Part shown: one piece after another, positions 20,255 through 30,217 of the stretch
Numbering within the stretch: the stretch's first letter is position 1
Layout: every line of letters starts with the position of its first letter
Source: Burkholderiaceae bacterium
GTDB lineage: Bacteria; Pseudomonadota; Gammaproteobacteria; Burkholderiales; Burkholderiaceae_F
Length of the DNA: 55,434 bases
Direction: 5' to 3'
Assembly: GCA_025055385.1 (NCBI GenBank)
Contig: JANWXE010000148.1
Span: 1 to 55,434, forward strand
Notes under the pieces: model-generated
Seen by the model: the letters and a program-made list of their open reading frames with translations, nothing else
Databases searched by the model: none
What the model was told of the DNA's origin: nothing
Translations under genes and position numbers: made by a program

Positions 20255-21594
20255 AGCGGAAATACTTCGGCACGGACGGCGTACGGGGCACGGTGGGCCG
20301 CGACCCGATCACGCCCGGTTTCGTGATGCGGCTCGGACAAGCTGCCGGCAGGGTGCTCGCGCGCAATGCAAGCGGCCGACCCACCGTGCTAATTGGCAAA
20401 GACACGCGAATCTCGGGATACATGCTGGAGGCCGCGCTTGAGGCGGGATTCTCTAGCGTAGGCGTCGATACGGTGCTGTGCGGCCCGCTGCCGACACCGG
20501 CGGTGGCGTATCTGACCCGTGCGCAGCGGCTGACCGCGGGGGTGGTAATCAGCGCCTCGCATAATCCGTACCCAGACAATGGCATCAAATTTTTCTCGGC
20601 CTTTGGCAAGAAACTGCCAGACGACCTAGAGGCCGCTATCGAGGCCGAAATGGATAACCCGCAGACCTGTGTCGAATCGAAGGACCTCGGCCGGGCGCGC
20701 CGGTTGGACGATGCCGCTGGGCGTTACGTAGAGTTCTGCAAGAGCACGTTTCCGAACGAGTTCGACCTACATGGTCTGAAAATTGTGGTCGACTGCGCGC
20801 ACGGGGCCGCTTACCGCGTTGCGCCGGAGGTCTTTCATGAATTGGGTGCTGAAGTCGTTGCGCTGGGCGCCAGTCCTGACGGCCTCAACATCAACGATGG
20901 GGTCGGCGCGGTCCATGCCGACGGGCTCGCCGAGCATGTGCGCGCTCACGGCGCTGACTTTGGCATCGCGTTGGATGGCGACGGCGATCGCGTTGTGATC
21001 GCTGACAACAGCGGCACGGTTTACAACGGTGACCAGCTTTTATATGTCATCGTACGTGATCGGCTGGCCACCGGCTGCGCAAACGGCCGGGTGGGAGCGG
21101 TCGGCACGGTGATGACGAATTACGCGCTGGAGCGGCGTTTTCGCGAACTGGGCGTGCCGTTTGCACGTGCCAAGGTGGGTGATCGGTATGTACTGGAACT
21201 TCTGGAACAGAAGGGCTGGCTGTGGGGCGGGGAAGGATCCGGGCATTTGCTTTGTCTGGACAGACACACGACCGGTGACGGCATCATCAGCGCGCTGCAG
21301 GTGTTGGCTGCGATGCGGCGCGCCGGCAAGTCACTACGCGAACTGACGGCGGACCTTCCTTTGCTGCCACAGCGCCTGATTAATGTGCAGCTTGCGCCGG
21401 GATTTGACTGGACACAGCACGAGCCGCTTGCGCGCGCCCGAGAAGCCGTGGAACGCGAGCTGGCCGGGCGCGGGCGTGTACTAATCCGCCCGTCTGGGAC
21501 TGAGCCATTGCTGCGGTTGATGGTCGAAGCGGAAGACGCCGCGCAGGCCGACCGGCTTGCGCGACGCCTAGCCGACGCACTGCAAGTTTCTTAA
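20251..21594 (+). CDS. glmM: Phosphoglucosamine mutase
   Basis: Converts glucosamine-6-phosphate to glucosamine-1-phosphate for UDP-GlcNAc, peptidoglycan and LPS. The 447-residue product starts with GTG ([24 protein letters not shown]). It has the phosphoserine loop in [18 protein letters not shown], the metal-binding loop [13 protein letters not shown], the sugar loop [19 protein letters not shown] and the phosphate-binding loop [14 protein letters not shown]. Length and order are those of the GlmM family. It overlaps folP by four bases, an arrangement (ftsH-folP-glmM) shared with E. coli. It converges on the SPW-repeat gene 18 bases later. Confidence 0.97.
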   Translation: MKRKYFGTDGVRGTVGRDPITPGFVMRLGQAAGRVLARNASGRPTVLIGKDTRISGYMLEAALEAGFSSVGVDTVLCGPLPTPAVAYLTRAQRLTAGVVISASHNPYPDNGIKFFSAFGKKLPDDLEAAIEAEMDNPQTCVESKDLGRARRLDDAAGRYVEFCKSTFPNEFDLHGLKIVVDCAHGAAYRVAPEVFHELGAEVVALGASPDGLNINDGVGAVHADGLAEHVRAHGADFGIALDGDGDRVVIADNSGTVYNGDQLLYVIVRDRLATGCANGRVGAVGTVMTNYALERRFRELGVPFARAKVGDRYVLELLEQKGWLWGGEGSGHLLCLDRHTTGDGIISALQVLAAMRRAGKSLRELTADLPLLPQRLINVQLAPGFDWTQHEPLARAREAVERELAGRGRVLIRPSGTEPLLRLMVEAEDAAQADRLARRLADALQVS

Positions 21595-21612
21595 AAGCGG
21601 TAGCGCGCCACA

Positions 21613-21969
21613 TTAGTGCGCCGGACGCCACCAGCCGCCGATATCACGGTCTGTGCCCAGCGCCCACAGCGCGAGCACGGCGACAACTAGGCCAACGATC
21701 ACCGCGTTATAAAGCGCAGCGGCGACGCCGCCAAAACCCAGCAGCCAGGGTGAGACGATTAACCAGAGACCAAACGCTACATTCGCCCACTGCTGCCATG
21801 CGAAGACACGAAAGAGCGCCCAGATCGCGGCCGCGCTAATGAGAACGCCAAGAATAGCCGCGTTCCAGGTTGCTGCTGCCTCGCTCGCATATGACAGCAG
21901 CCACGGCGAGACGATCAACCAGACACCTAGCACGAGATTGACCGGATCCTGCCAGTGCTTGATGGACAT
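21613..21969 (-). CDS. SPW-repeat small integral membrane protein
   Basis: Four-helix membrane protein of 118 residues built from two similar halves. Each carries the SPW motif: NLVLGVWLIVSPWLLSYASE and NVAFGLWLIVSPWLLGFGGV. These match the SPW repeat family (PF03779-like), whose function is not established. I chose the ATG at 21969 (MSIKHWQDPVNLVLG) rather than 21993 because GGAGG lies seven bases upstream. It is preceded on its own strand by a 600-base gene-free region and converges on glmM. Membership is clear from the duplicated motif; the cellular role is unknown. Confidence 0.87.
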   Translation of the reverse strand: MSIKHWQDPVNLVLGVWLIVSPWLLSYASEAAATWNAAILGVLISAAAIWALFRVFAWQQWANVAFGLWLIVSPWLLGFGGVAAALYNAVIVGLVVAVLALWALGTDRDIGGWWRPAH

Positions 21970-22632
21970 ATCGGGCCCTCCTTTTACGCGCACTTAAGCG
22001 CCCGGCCCGATCACAAGGATCATCCCCGCAGTCGGGCCCGGACGACCAGTGCTTTGCACGCTATTTGATTGCCGTTACCACCAAGGGGTTCCCCGACAGC
22101 ACCGGCAGAAACTTCACGCGGAGCATTTTAAGAGCCGCTGAAGTGCGCGATGACGAAGTGGTGGGCGTTAGCGCTAGCGGACGCACGGGCTAACCGCAGA
22201 GCGGTTTTGCTCGAAAGCAGAGGCTGTGTAAACCAAAGCCACGGCGCCGCCAGCGCATGCGGTGCCTGCATAGGTACCGACGACGTACAAGGGATAGCCT
22301 TAGCAAACCTTGATGCAGCCGGGCTGGCCCGGCCGTGCATGCGGCGAAGGATGCAAGGCCGACGGGCGCCGCGGCGTTGCCCACTCACTCGTTTAGGAAA
22401 ATTTTGGAAAACCGTGGCAAACCGGGCGCGCGTTAAAAATGCGCCCTGCAGCCCGCATCGGCCAGTCGCGCAGTTGCGAATGCGGCTGGCGTTGATAGCG
22501 GTCGGCGCCAGCCGGGCCGTCGCTGATCGGTTCTTGTGGGATCACAGCGCTCCAACGTCCTAGGGATTTCCGGTTGCGCAGCCGTGTGCAACGGCTGCTT
22601 GCTGCGGAGGCGGCGGCAGTCCGTTACTACGG
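21970..22632. other. Gene-free stretch between SPW-repeat gene and arsC-like gene
   Basis: About 660 bases between the start of the minus-strand SPW gene and the end of the minus-strand reductase gene. The overlapping ORFs (for example 22128-22388 and 22150-22563) have no recognisable motif. There is an AT-rich patch around 22390-22415 (GGAAAATTTTGGAAAACC) and a small inverted repeat GGGCGC...GCGCCC at about 22428-22447. I see no promoter that I can defend. Confidence 0.4.
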
Positions 22633-23163
22633 TCAGCGGTCGGCCGTGCGACCAATCGCCTCAAGTTCGCGCTGCAGAACCAGCCGGTCAAGCGATTCCA
22701 GCCGCAGGCTGGTAAAAAGAGAGATGCGCCGTTGCAATTGTTCGAAGGCAATCGCAAAAGCACGCTCGATTTGCTCCGGCGAACCGGTTACGGCAGCGGG
22801 GTCCGGAATACCCCAGTGCGCAGTCAGAGGCTGCCCCGGCCAAGTTGGACACACCTCGCCGGCGGCGGTGTCGCATACAGTAAACACAAAGTGCAACGGC
22901 GGCGCACCGGGTCGGGCGAACTCATCCCAGCTCTTACTACGTAAGCCCTCCGTCGGCAGCCGATGGCGCGCAATGAGCCTCAAGGCCATTGGGTGCACCT
23001 CGCCACGCGGATGGCTGCCTGCGCTAAAACCGCGGAAGCGGTCGGGGGCCATCGCGTTTAGGAGCACCTCCGCCATGATGGAGCGCGCCGAATTGCCGGT
23101 GCATAAAAACAAAACGTTATATGGCGCAGTCATCACCTTAATCATTGGCTCGGGATGTGACAC
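22633..23163 (-). CDS. arsC: Arsenate reductase, low-molecular-weight phosphatase (thioredoxin-coupled) type
   Basis: Predicted to reduce arsenate to arsenite with thioredoxin. The fold is the low-molecular-weight protein tyrosine phosphatase type: the P-loop CX5R reads CTGNSAR in VLFLCTGNSARSIMAE, and the second and third redox cysteines are in FTVCDTAAGEVCPTWPGQP, the spacing common in proteobacterial ArsC. The general acid/substrate segment HWGIPDPAAV is present. The 176-residue ORF starts with GTG at 23163 (GGAGG about 11 bases upstream); ATGs at 23145 and 23133 are alternatives. No ars efflux or ArsR regulator is nearby. It is divergent from pstS across a 95-base region containing a Pho box, which suggests co-expression with phosphate/arsenate uptake. 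A plain tyrosine phosphatase is less likely because of the extra cysteine pair. Confidence 0.85.
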   Translation of the reverse strand: MSHPEPMIKVMTAPYNVLFLCTGNSARSIMAEVLLNAMAPDRFRGFSAGSHPRGEVHPMALRLIARHRLPTEGLRSKSWDEFARPGAPPLHFVFTVCDTAAGEVCPTWPGQPLTAHWGIPDPAAVTGSPEQIERAFAIAFEQLQRRISLFTSLRLESLDRLVLQRELEAIGRTADR

Positions 23164-23185
23164 GTCTGTGACGTCCTCCGACCAT

Positions 23186-23219
23186 CCGTCATCGATCTGT
23201 CACAGTCGATTTCTACACT
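23186..23219 (+). promoter_or_regulatory. Pho box and -10 element of the pstS promoter
   Basis: CCGTCAT-CGAT-CTGTCAC (23186-23203) matches the PhoB-binding consensus of two seven-base repeats CTGTCAT separated by four bases, with one mismatch in each repeat. TACACT (23214-23219) follows ten bases later, the usual spacing where PhoB substitutes for a -35. A further partial repeat CTGTGAC occurs at 23166-23172. The transcript would start near 23226, 30 bases before the pstS ATG. The same interval is the 5' region of the divergent arsC-like gene. Confidence 0.85.
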
Positions 23220-23258
23220 GCGGTTGCGTTGATTGACACGCCACACGGAGGATGTCGC

Positions 23259-24260
23259 ATGAAAGTCGTCGCGCACCTTGCGCCCATTGCCGCGGCTGTT
23301 GCTGCGGTGATTACGGTTTCAGTCGCTGCGCCAGCGGCTGCCCAGGTCATCAGGATTGATGGCTCCAGTACGGTCTTTCCGGTCACGGAAGCCGTAGCCG
23401 AGGATTTTCAAAAGGCCAAGAAAGGCGCCGTGAAGGTAACCGTTGGTATCTCAGGCACCGGCGGCGGCTTTAAAAAGTTCTGTCGCGGTGAGACGGATAT
23501 TTCAAACGCATCGCGGCCAATCCTCAGAAGCGAGATGGAGGAGTGCGCGAAGAATGGCATCCGCTACCTTGAAATGCCGGTCGCGTATGACGCGCTCACC
23601 GTGGTCGTGCATCCAAGAAACCCATTGACGAGTATTTCAGTCGAGGATCTCAAGAAGATGTGGGAGCCGGCTGCTCAGGGCAAGATCACGCACTGGAATC
23701 AAGTCAACCCCTCGTTCCCCAATGCGCCACTGAAGCTGTTCGGCGCGGGCGCTGACTCTGGCACCTTTGACTACTTTACCGAAGCGATCACAGGGAAGGC
23801 GAAGGCAAGCCGCGGCGATTACACTGCAAGCGAGGATGACAACGTGCTGGTGCAAGGCGTCAGCCGCGACGTCAATGCGCTCGGCTTCTTCGGCTACGCG
23901 TATTATGCCGAGAACAAAGATAAGCTGAAGGCACTCGCCATCTCGTGGAAGGGTGGTCAGCCGGTAGCGCCCTCGCTCGAGACAGTAATCAACGGCACGT
24001 ATCAGCCCCTGTCGCGCCCGATCTTTATCTACGTGAATGAGAAGTCATTGGGCCGTCCGGAGGTGCGCGAATTCATCGAGTATTACAACCGTAACGCCGA
24101 ACGCTTGGTTAAGGAAGTCAAGTACGTGCCGCTGCCGTCGAAAGCGTATACATATAACCTTGAGACGCTATCGAAGATGCGCGTGGGTACGAAGTTTGGC
24201 GGCGAAAACAAGGTTGGTTTGACAATTGAGCAGTTAATGGCAATAGAGGCCAAACTGTAA
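23259..24260 (+). CDS. pstS: Phosphate ABC transporter substrate-binding protein PstS
   Basis: Periplasmic phosphate-binding protein that feeds the PstCAB importer. The ATG at 23259 has GGAGG seven bases upstream; the ORF track start at 23229 is too early. A signal peptide ([29 protein letters not shown]) is followed by [59 protein letters not shown]. This opening, with SSTVFP and SGTGGGF, marks the PstS-2 type subfamily rather than the E. coli type. A 333-residue length is normal. It is preceded by a Pho box and followed by a hairpin and pstC. Confidence 0.95.
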   Translation: MKVVAHLAPIAAAVAAVITVSVAAPAAAQVIRIDGSSTVFPVTEAVAEDFQKAKKGAVKVTVGISGTGGGFKKFCRGETDISNASRPILRSEMEECAKNGIRYLEMPVAYDALTVVVHPRNPLTSISVEDLKKMWEPAAQGKITHWNQVNPSFPNAPLKLFGAGADSGTFDYFTEAITGKAKASRGDYTASEDDNVLVQGVSRDVNALGFFGYAYYAENKDKLKALAISWKGGQPVAPSLETVINGTYQPLSRPIFIYVNEKSLGRPEVREFIEYYNRNAERLVKEVKYVPLPSKAYTYNLETLSKMRVGTKFGGENKVGLTIEQLMAIEAKL

Positions 24261-24266
24261 GCGGCT

Positions 24267-24318
24267 GTCACGTGTAGGCGCGAGGGCGACGCGACGGCGC
24301 GCTCCGCGCCCGTGTGAC
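24267..24318 (+). repeat. Hairpin between pstS and pstC
   Basis: An inner stem GGCGCG (24296-24301) / CGCGCC (24305-24310) with a CTC loop is enclosed by GTCAC (24267-24271) / GTGAC (24314-24318). No T-run follows. A structure in this position would fit partial termination or 3' protection of the pstS message, giving more binding protein than permease. That function is inferred. Confidence 0.45.
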
Positions 24319-24374
24319 TTCAATGTGCAACAAGCGCCACCCATCGCCGGCGACCAGCGGCTGAAGAAATTACA

Positions 24375-25328
24375 ATGACGACCGCTTACTCACCTGCGCC
24401 GAGCGTGTCAATGTCCGTGGAGTTCGATGCGACGCGTCTACACCACAAGGCGACGCGCCGCATCAAAGAACGCATCATTGAGCTGATCCTGTTCGTGGCG
24501 GCGTTTTCCGCCGTGGCGACGACGCTGGCTATCGTCTACATCTTAGTGCATGAGTCGATTGGCTTTTTCAACCATGTGTCGCTGAAAGATTTTCTAACCG
24601 ACACGATGTGGACACCGCTGTTTGCGGAGCCGCGCTACGGCATCCTGCCACTAGTGTCGGCAACGCTGACAGTGGCCGGTGTAGCGCTTGCGATCGCGAT
24701 TCCGATGGGCACGGTCGTCGCGATCTATTTGTCGGAGTTTGCGCCGCACTGGGTGCGGGAGACCGTCAAGCCGTTCCTCGAAATGCTAGAGGCCGTGCCG
24801 ACAGTTGTTTTTGGCTACTTTGCGCTGCTGTTTGTCACGCCACTGCTGCAGAAGTTGATTCCGGATCTGCCCGGGTTCAACATGCTGTCAGCGGGCATCG
24901 TCATCGGCATCTTTATCTTGCCCTATATCAGCTCGGTGGCGGAGGATGCGATGCGTGCCGTGCCGATGGCGATGCGCGAGGGCTCGTATGCGATGGGCGC
25001 GACGCGCTTCCAAACCGCGGTCTGGGTGGTCACGCCGGCGGCGTTATCGGGCATTATTGCTGCGTATATCCTCGCCATCTCGCGGGCAATTGGCGAGACG
25101 ATGGTGGTAGCGATTGCGGCGGGCCTGCAGCCAAACTTTACATTCAACCCCACCGAGCAAGGCGCGACGATCACCGCCTATATCGTCCAGGTCGCGCTCG
25201 GTGATTTGCCGCATGGGTCGATTGGCTATCAGAGCATCTTCGCGGCGGGGCTGACGTTGGTCGTAATGACGCTTGGCTTCAACGTTGTCGGGCATCTGCT
25301 GCGCAAGCGCTTCCGCGAGGCGTATTAA
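24375..25328 (+). CDS. pstC: Phosphate ABC transporter permease PstC
   Basis: First of two membrane subunits of the high-affinity phosphate importer. The 317-residue protein has a polar N-terminus of about 35 residues, about six membrane helices, and the BPD_transp_1 coupling loop MAMREGSYAMGATRFQTAVWVVTPAALSG (about 200-228). The PstC-typical segment PFLEMLEAVPTVVFGYFALLFVTPLL is present. It follows pstS after 114 bases and is followed by pstA after three bases, consistent with one operon under PhoB control. Confidence 0.95.
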   Translation: MTTAYSPAPSVSMSVEFDATRLHHKATRRIKERIIELILFVAAFSAVATTLAIVYILVHESIGFFNHVSLKDFLTDTMWTPLFAEPRYGILPLVSATLTVAGVALAIAIPMGTVVAIYLSEFAPHWVRETVKPFLEMLEAVPTVVFGYFALLFVTPLLQKLIPDLPGFNMLSAGIVIGIFILPYISSVAEDAMRAVPMAMREGSYAMGATRFQTAVWVVTPAALSGIIAAYILAISRAIGETMVVAIAAGLQPNFTFNPTEQGATITAYIVQVALGDLPHGSIGYQSIFAAGLTLVVMTLGFNVVGHLLRKRFREAY

Positions 25329-25331
25329 ACG

Positions 25332-26252
25332 ATGGACGCGCGAATTCAGGAGATGCGCGCGTTGATCGCGCGTCACAAGCTGAACGATCACATATTCGCG
25401 ATCGTCGGCCTCAGCTGCATGATGATTGGCGTGTTAATGCTGCTGACGGCGTTCATCGATCTGTTGATCGATGGCTATGGCCGCCTGCGGCCTGATTTCT
25501 TTCTGTCGTTCCCGTCGCGACGCCCCGAACAGGCTGGCATTCTGTCCGCCTGGGTGGGTACGGCGCTTGTCATGCTGGTGACGATGGTCACGGCGGTTCC
25601 GCTCGGCGTGGCGGCGGCAATTTACCTTGAGGAATATGCTCGCAAGAACTGGATTACCGATCTGATTGAGATTAATGTCACCAACCTGGCGGGCGTGCCG
25701 TCGATCGTCTACGGTTTACTGGCACTGGGGTTGTTCGTCTATCAATTTGGCTTCGGCCAAAGTATCTTATCGGCGGGTCTGACGCTGGCCTTGCTGATCC
25801 TGCCGATCGTGATCGTGTCCACGCGGGAGGCGCTGCGGGCAATTCCGCGCAGCATCCGCGAGGCGGCGTATGCAGTGGGTGCGACGCGCTGGCAGCTCGT
25901 CTCCGATCATTTGTTGCCCTATGCACGTGGCGGCATCCTTACCGGGGTAATCATTGGCCTGGCGCGCGCAATCGGAGAGACGGCACCGGTCATCACAATC
26001 GGGGCGCTTACGTTCATTGCTTTCCTGCCGCTAGATGTCGAGGCGCCGGTACGGTCGTTGATTAGTTTCGAATGGCTGCTGCAGCCATTTACCGTGCTGC
26101 CGATCCAAATGTTTAACTGGGTTTCTCGCCCAGAGAAGGCCTTTCATGCGAATGCGGCTGCCGCCGGCGTAGTGCTGATCGTAATGACACTTCTGATGAA
26201 CGGGCTGGCGATTTACCTGCGCTACAGCATCCGCAAGAAGATCAAATGGTGA
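25332..26252 (+). CDS. pstA: Phosphate ABC transporter permease PstA
   Basis: Second membrane subunit of the phosphate importer. The 306-residue protein has six predicted helices, the PstA-typical [22 protein letters not shown] and the coupling loop [39 protein letters not shown] near residue 218 is also characteristic. Its start lies three bases after the pstC stop and its stop four bases before the pstB ATG, so translation is tightly coupled. Confidence 0.95.
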   Translation: MDARIQEMRALIARHKLNDHIFAIVGLSCMMIGVLMLLTAFIDLLIDGYGRLRPDFFLSFPSRRPEQAGILSAWVGTALVMLVTMVTAVPLGVAAAIYLEEYARKNWITDLIEINVTNLAGVPSIVYGLLALGLFVYQFGFGQSILSAGLTLALLILPIVIVSTREALRAIPRSIREAAYAVGATRWQLVSDHLLPYARGGILTGVIIGLARAIGETAPVITIGALTFIAFLPLDVEAPVRSLISFEWLLQPFTVLPIQMFNWVSRPEKAFHANAAAAGVVLIVMTLLMNGLAIYLRYSIRKKIKW

Positions 26253-26256
26253 CCTC

Positions 26257-27066
26257 ATGAAGGCTGACACGCTGCCGCAGTATGCCGCCGCCACTCAGGC
26301 TACGCTGCCGGTCAAGGCGCAGAGTAAGAAATTGAGTTTTTACTACGGCGACTTTCATGCCCTGAAGTCCATTGACATGCCGGTGTACGAGCGTAAGGTG
26401 ACGGCGCTTATCGGCCCCTCGGGCTGCGGCAAGTCAACGTTTCTGCGGTGTTTTAACCGCATGCACGACCTGTATCCGGGCAACCGCTACGAAGGCGAAA
26501 TCATATTGCACCCGGACAACATCAACCTGCTGAGCAGCAAGGTGGACCCGATCGAGGTACGCATGCGCATCAGCATGGTGTTTCAAAAACCGAATCCATT
26601 TCCAAAGTCGATTTTCGAAAATGTCGCGTATAGCCTACGCGTGCGAGGCATTAAAAATAAGCGCTTGATCGAGGAAAAGGTCGAGGAGGCGCTACGCGGC
26701 GCGGCGCTGTGGGATGAAGTCAAAGACCGGTTAGACGATTTGGCCTTTAACCTTTCGGGCGGCCAGCAGCAGCGGCTGTGCATCGCGCGTGCGCTCGCTT
26801 CGGATCCTGAGCTGATCTTGTTTGACGAGCCGACCTCGGCGCTTGATCCGATCGCGACCGCCTCCATCGAAGAGCTAATCCACGACCTGAAATCGCGCGT
26901 GACGATTTTGATCGTGACGCACAACATGCAGCAAGCGGCGCGCTGCTCAGACTTTACGGCATTTATGTACCTGGGCGAGCTGGTCGAATTCGGGGATACA
27001 GACCAGATCTTCATCCGCCCAAAGAAAAAGCAGACGGAGGATTACATCACCGGCCGTTTCGGCTGA
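26257..27066 (+). CDS. pstB: Phosphate ABC transporter ATP-binding protein PstB
   Basis: ATPase that powers phosphate uptake and takes part in phosphate signalling with PhoU and PhoR. The 269-residue protein has Walker [11 protein letters not shown] (about 46-55), the PstB-specific [21 protein letters not shown], the Q-loop [20 protein letters not shown], the signature [15 protein letters not shown] and Walker [17 protein letters not shown]. The C-terminus ends [19 protein letters not shown], which is nearly universal in PstB. It lies four bases after pstA and 17 bases before phoU. Confidence 0.97.
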   Translation: MKADTLPQYAAATQATLPVKAQSKKLSFYYGDFHALKSIDMPVYERKVTALIGPSGCGKSTFLRCFNRMHDLYPGNRYEGEIILHPDNINLLSSKVDPIEVRMRISMVFQKPNPFPKSIFENVAYSLRVRGIKNKRLIEEKVEEALRGAALWDEVKDRLDDLAFNLSGGQQQRLCIARALASDPELILFDEPTSALDPIATASIEELIHDLKSRVTILIVTHNMQQAARCSDFTAFMYLGELVEFGDTDQIFIRPKKKQTEDYITGRFG

Positions 27067-27083
27067 CGTGGTGAGGGGCGGCG

Positions 27084-27800
27084 ATGAGCGGCGGCGAGCA
27101 TTTTTCTAAGCAGTACGACCAGGAACTGGAAGCGATGCGCTCGCGCGTGCTGCAAATGGGCGGCATCGTTGAAGCGCAGATCAAGTCGGCACTTGACGCG
27201 TTTGAGAATGCTGATCCAACGTTGGCGGATTCGGTCATTCAAGCTGATCGACGTGTCAATCAGCTGGAGATTGATTTAGACCGGCTGGTCAATCACGTGA
27301 TTGCTCGCCGCCAGCCGACCGCGGTTGATCTGCGCATGATCATGGGCGTGGCAAAAACGATCACGGACTTAGAGCGGATTGGGGACGAGGCAACCAAGAT
27401 TGCGCGTGCGGCGAAGTGGATCCGCGAGAAAAACACCGCGGCTCGGGTCAATCGGATTCCGGACATCCGTGCCTCCGGCGATATCGCGCACGCCATGCTG
27501 CGCCGCTCTTTAGATGCGTTTGCTCGCCTAGATGCGCAGGAGGCAGCGACGATTATCCGCGACGACGCTGGCGTGGACGAGCGCTTCCGCGCGATCTTGC
27601 GGCAGCTAGTCACTTTCATGATGGAAGATCCGCGGTCGATTTCTGCATCAATCGATACGGTGTGGGTCGCAAAGGCGATTGAGCGAATCGGAGACCACGC
27701 TAAAAACATCGCGGAACATGTGATTTTTATAGCGCACGGCGCCGACGTCAAACATATGTCGCCGGAGGACGTCGCGCGTGCTGTCGAACAAGCGAGCTGA
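27084..27800 (+). CDS. phoU: Phosphate signalling protein PhoU
   Basis: Negative modulator that links the Pst importer to PhoR and represses the Pho regulon when phosphate is plentiful. The 238-residue protein has two similar three-helix halves, each with the metal-binding motif E(D)xxxRIGDxxxxI: TDLERIGDEATKIARAAKWI and KAIERIGDHAKNIAEHVIFI. The start MSGGEHFSKQYDQELEAMRSRVLQMGG is typical. Its TGA overlaps the phoB ATG (TGATG), so regulator synthesis is coupled to it. Confidence 0.97.
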   Translation: MSGGEHFSKQYDQELEAMRSRVLQMGGIVEAQIKSALDAFENADPTLADSVIQADRRVNQLEIDLDRLVNHVIARRQPTAVDLRMIMGVAKTITDLERIGDEATKIARAAKWIREKNTAARVNRIPDIRASGDIAHAMLRRSLDAFARLDAQEAATIIRDDAGVDERFRAILRQLVTFMMEDPRSISASIDTVWVAKAIERIGDHAKNIAEHVIFIAHGADVKHMSPEDVARAVEQAS

Positions 27801-28495
27801 TGAGTGTCAAGATTCTGGTCGTCGAAGATGAGCCAGCTATTCAGGAGCTGCTGCGGTTTGCGTGTGCGACGAACGGGTTTGCGGTGCGGGTGGCCGAATC
27901 GGCGCGTGGTGCGCAGCACGCGATCCGTGAGGCGCTACCGGATTTGGTGCTGCTGGATTGGATGCTTCCAGACCGCAGCGGGGTAGAGTTGCTGCGCGAG
28001 CTGCGCGGCAGTGATCGCACCCGCCATCTGCCTGTGATCATGTTGACCGCCAAGGGGGCAGAGAGCGACCGTGTCAGCGGCTTGGATGCCGGCGCCGACG
28101 ATTATGTGGTCAAGCCGTTCTCGCCGCGCGAGCTGGTGGCGCGCATTCGCGCGGTGTTCCGGCGGCGCGCTCCAGATAAAAGCGGCGAACCGATCCGGTA
28201 CGGCGCACTGCTGATTGATCCAGCGCGGCACGAGGTTCGTTTTGAAGATCGGCCGGTCAAAATGGGCATGGCCGAATACAAGCTGCTGAAGTTTCTTGCC
28301 TCACATGCCGAGCGTGTGTTCTCGCGCAGCCAGCTGTTGGATGGCGTCTGGGGTGACCACGTGTTCATCGATGAACGCACCGTTGACGTGCACGTACTGC
28401 GGCTGCGCAAAGCCTTGGCGACAGTGGGCGCGCAGCACCTCATCCAGACCGTACGCGGGCTCGGCTATCGGCTCGCTGCAGGCCCGAGCAGCTAA
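27800..28495 (+). CDS. phoB: Phosphate regulon response regulator PhoB
   Basis: OmpR-family transcription factor activated by PhoR. The 231-residue protein has a receiver domain with the acidic pocket VEDEP, the phosphoacceptor Asp in LVLLDWMLPDRSGVELL, the MLTAKG switch region and VVKPF lysine. The winged-helix domain (about 130-226) ends with ERTVDVHVLRLRKAL and IQTVRGLGYRL. The Pho box upstream of pstS is its expected target. It starts within the phoU stop and is followed 20 bases later by phoR. Confidence 0.96.
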   Translation: MSVKILVVEDEPAIQELLRFACATNGFAVRVAESARGAQHAIREALPDLVLLDWMLPDRSGVELLRELRGSDRTRHLPVIMLTAKGAESDRVSGLDAGADDYVVKPFSPRELVARIRAVFRRRAPDKSGEPIRYGALLIDPARHEVRFEDRPVKMGMAEYKLLKFLASHAERVFSRSQLLDGVWGDHVFIDERTVDVHVLRLRKALATVGAQHLIQTVRGLGYRLAAGPSS

Positions 28496-28515
28496 GAGGA
28501 ATCACGCGGGCCCGT

Positions 28516-29856
28516 ATGGGCGAGCGTTTCCGTGAGCGCTTGCGCATTGTGGCTCCGGCGCTCCTGCGGCTTGCTTTAGTCGGCGCCGCCGCCCTCATTG
28601 TCGGCTATTTTCTCGGCGATCGCGTGGGCCTGTGGTTTGCACTCATCGGCTTCGGTGCGGCCTTGGCCTTTCATCTTTTTTACTTGTCTGCGCTCGGCGC
28701 ATGGCTAGCCCGTCCCTCGCTCGAGACGGTGCCAGAGGGCGTCGGTACCTGGGCAACCGTATTCTCACGCCTATACAAGAGCCGACGTGCAAGCGAGCTA
28801 AATGAACGCCGCTTGGCCGACAACGAGGCGCGCTTCCGTCGCACGATCAGCGCGTTGCCGGAAGGGCTCGTACTGGTGGATGCCCAGCTTCAAATCGAAT
28901 GGTGCAATCCAGTCGCTGAGCGCCATTTCGGTATTCGTCTGAGTGCCGATGCAGGCCTGCGCCTGACCAATCTGGTCCGCGATCCGGTCTTTGTCGCTTA
29001 TTTCACCTCAGCGGCATTCGATGCACCGCTGACATTCAAGCCGCTAGCCAACCCGGGGCTTGTGCTGTCTGTGCAGGTGATCGAGTTCGAGCCCCAGCGC
29101 ATGATCGTGCTGACGCGGGACGTCACACAAAGCGAACGCGTCGACGCGATGCGGCGTGATTTCATCGCCAACGTTTCGCACGAGCTGCGCACGCCATTGA
29201 CTGTGATTAGTGGCTTTCTTGAGACGCTGTTAGAGGGCGCGCCCCCGCTGGATGAGACGCGCGTGCATCATCTGCGGCTGATGTATGAGCAAGCGCAGCG
29301 CATGAACCGGCTCGTCGGGGATCTGTTGATGCTGTCGCGGCTGGAATCGCAGGAGCAGCCGCCAGCGGACGAAACGGTGGACATCGTGCAACTCGTGCAC
29401 GAGATCGCCGATGAGGCGCGCGTCTTGTCAGGTGGGCGTCATCGCATCCTGGTGGACTGCGCGCAGCTGTCCGTGCGTGGCAGCCGTGAAGAGCTGCGAA
29501 GTGCGTTTTCTAATCTGGTGTCAAACGCGATCCGTTACACGCCTGACGGTGGTCGAATTAGCCTGCGCTGGCGGGCGACAAGCGCGGGGGCGGCTTTCGA
29601 GGTCGAAGATACGGGCATCGGTATCGCGCCTGAGCACATCCCGCGTCTGACCGAGCGTTTTTATCGCGTCGATAAGAGCCGGTCGCGTGAAACCGGTGGT
29701 ACCGGCCTTGGGCTGGCGATCGTCAAGCACGTGCTGGCACGTCATCAGGGCCAGCTCGTGATTGAGTCCGCCGTAGGACGCGGCAGCACGTTTGCTGCGC
29801 ATCTGCCCCGTGAGCGGATTATCGAGGGCGCAGAAAGTCAGCTGCGTGCGGCGTAA
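28516..29856 (+). CDS. phoR: Phosphate regulon sensor histidine kinase PhoR
   Basis: Inner-membrane kinase that phosphorylates PhoB under phosphate limitation. The 446-residue protein has two N-terminal hydrophobic helices (about 11-30 and 35-60), then a PAS domain (about 105-200: [29 protein letters not shown]), the HisKA motif [24 protein letters not shown] (His near residue 222), and HATPase motifs [33 protein letters not shown] and [13 protein letters not shown]. It lacks a large periplasmic domain, as expected for PhoR, which senses through the Pst/PhoU complex. It ends the pst-pho block; tRNA genes follow. Confidence 0.95.
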   Translation: MGERFRERLRIVAPALLRLALVGAAALIVGYFLGDRVGLWFALIGFGAALAFHLFYLSALGAWLARPSLETVPEGVGTWATVFSRLYKSRRASELNERRLADNEARFRRTISALPEGLVLVDAQLQIEWCNPVAERHFGIRLSADAGLRLTNLVRDPVFVAYFTSAAFDAPLTFKPLANPGLVLSVQVIEFEPQRMIVLTRDVTQSERVDAMRRDFIANVSHELRTPLTVISGFLETLLEGAPPLDETRVHHLRLMYEQAQRMNRLVGDLLMLSRLESQEQPPADETVDIVQLVHEIADEARVLSGGRHRILVDCAQLSVRGSREELRSAFSNLVSNAIRYTPDGGRISLRWRATSAGAAFEVEDTGIGIAPEHIPRLTERFYRVDKSRSRETGGTGLGLAIVKHVLARHQGQLVIESAVGRGSTFAAHLPRERIIEGAESQLRAA

Positions 29857-29890
29857 GCAGGCGCGGCTGGCGCGCGCGGCGCTGTGCCGG

Positions 29891-29896
29891 TATGAT
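29891..29896 (+). promoter_or_regulatory. Candidate -10 element for the tRNA cluster
   Basis: TATGAT lies eleven bases upstream of the tRNA-Pro 5' end in the short gap after phoR. I see no good -35 at the proper distance. It is the best candidate for a promoter serving the Pro-Arg-His tRNAs. Confidence 0.45.
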
Positions 29897-29906
29897 TCGC
29901 GTTCTC

Positions 29907-29984
<78 letters not shown>

Positions 29985-30034
29985 CTCCCGGCTGCCTGCG
30001 CCCGGAATGCGGTCTGTCGCCGACCGGAGTCGAC

Positions 30035-30111
<77 letters not shown>

Positions 30112-30125
30112 GACGGAGGGTCCAT

Positions 30126-30201
30126 GGTGGCCGTAGCTCAACGGTAGAGTCCCGGATTGTGATTCCGGTTGTTGTGGGTTCGAGTCCCATCGGCCACCCC
30201 A
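30126..30201 (+). tRNA. tRNA-His (anticodon GTG)
   Basis: Cloverleaf with acceptor GTGGCCG / CGGCCAC, plus the extra 5' G at 30126 opposite C73 that marks histidine tRNAs. The anticodon arm CCGGA-TTGTGAT-TCCGG gives GTG, and CCA is encoded. It lies 14 bases after tRNA-Arg and 16 bases before greB. Confidence 0.96.
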
Positions 30202-30217
30202 TATCATCGCAAGCGAT

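Noticed and set aside
22150-22563. 137-aa plus-strand ORF in the gap before arsC
   Set aside because: A possible decayed gene was considered, but no family wording could be recognised in any of the six frames.
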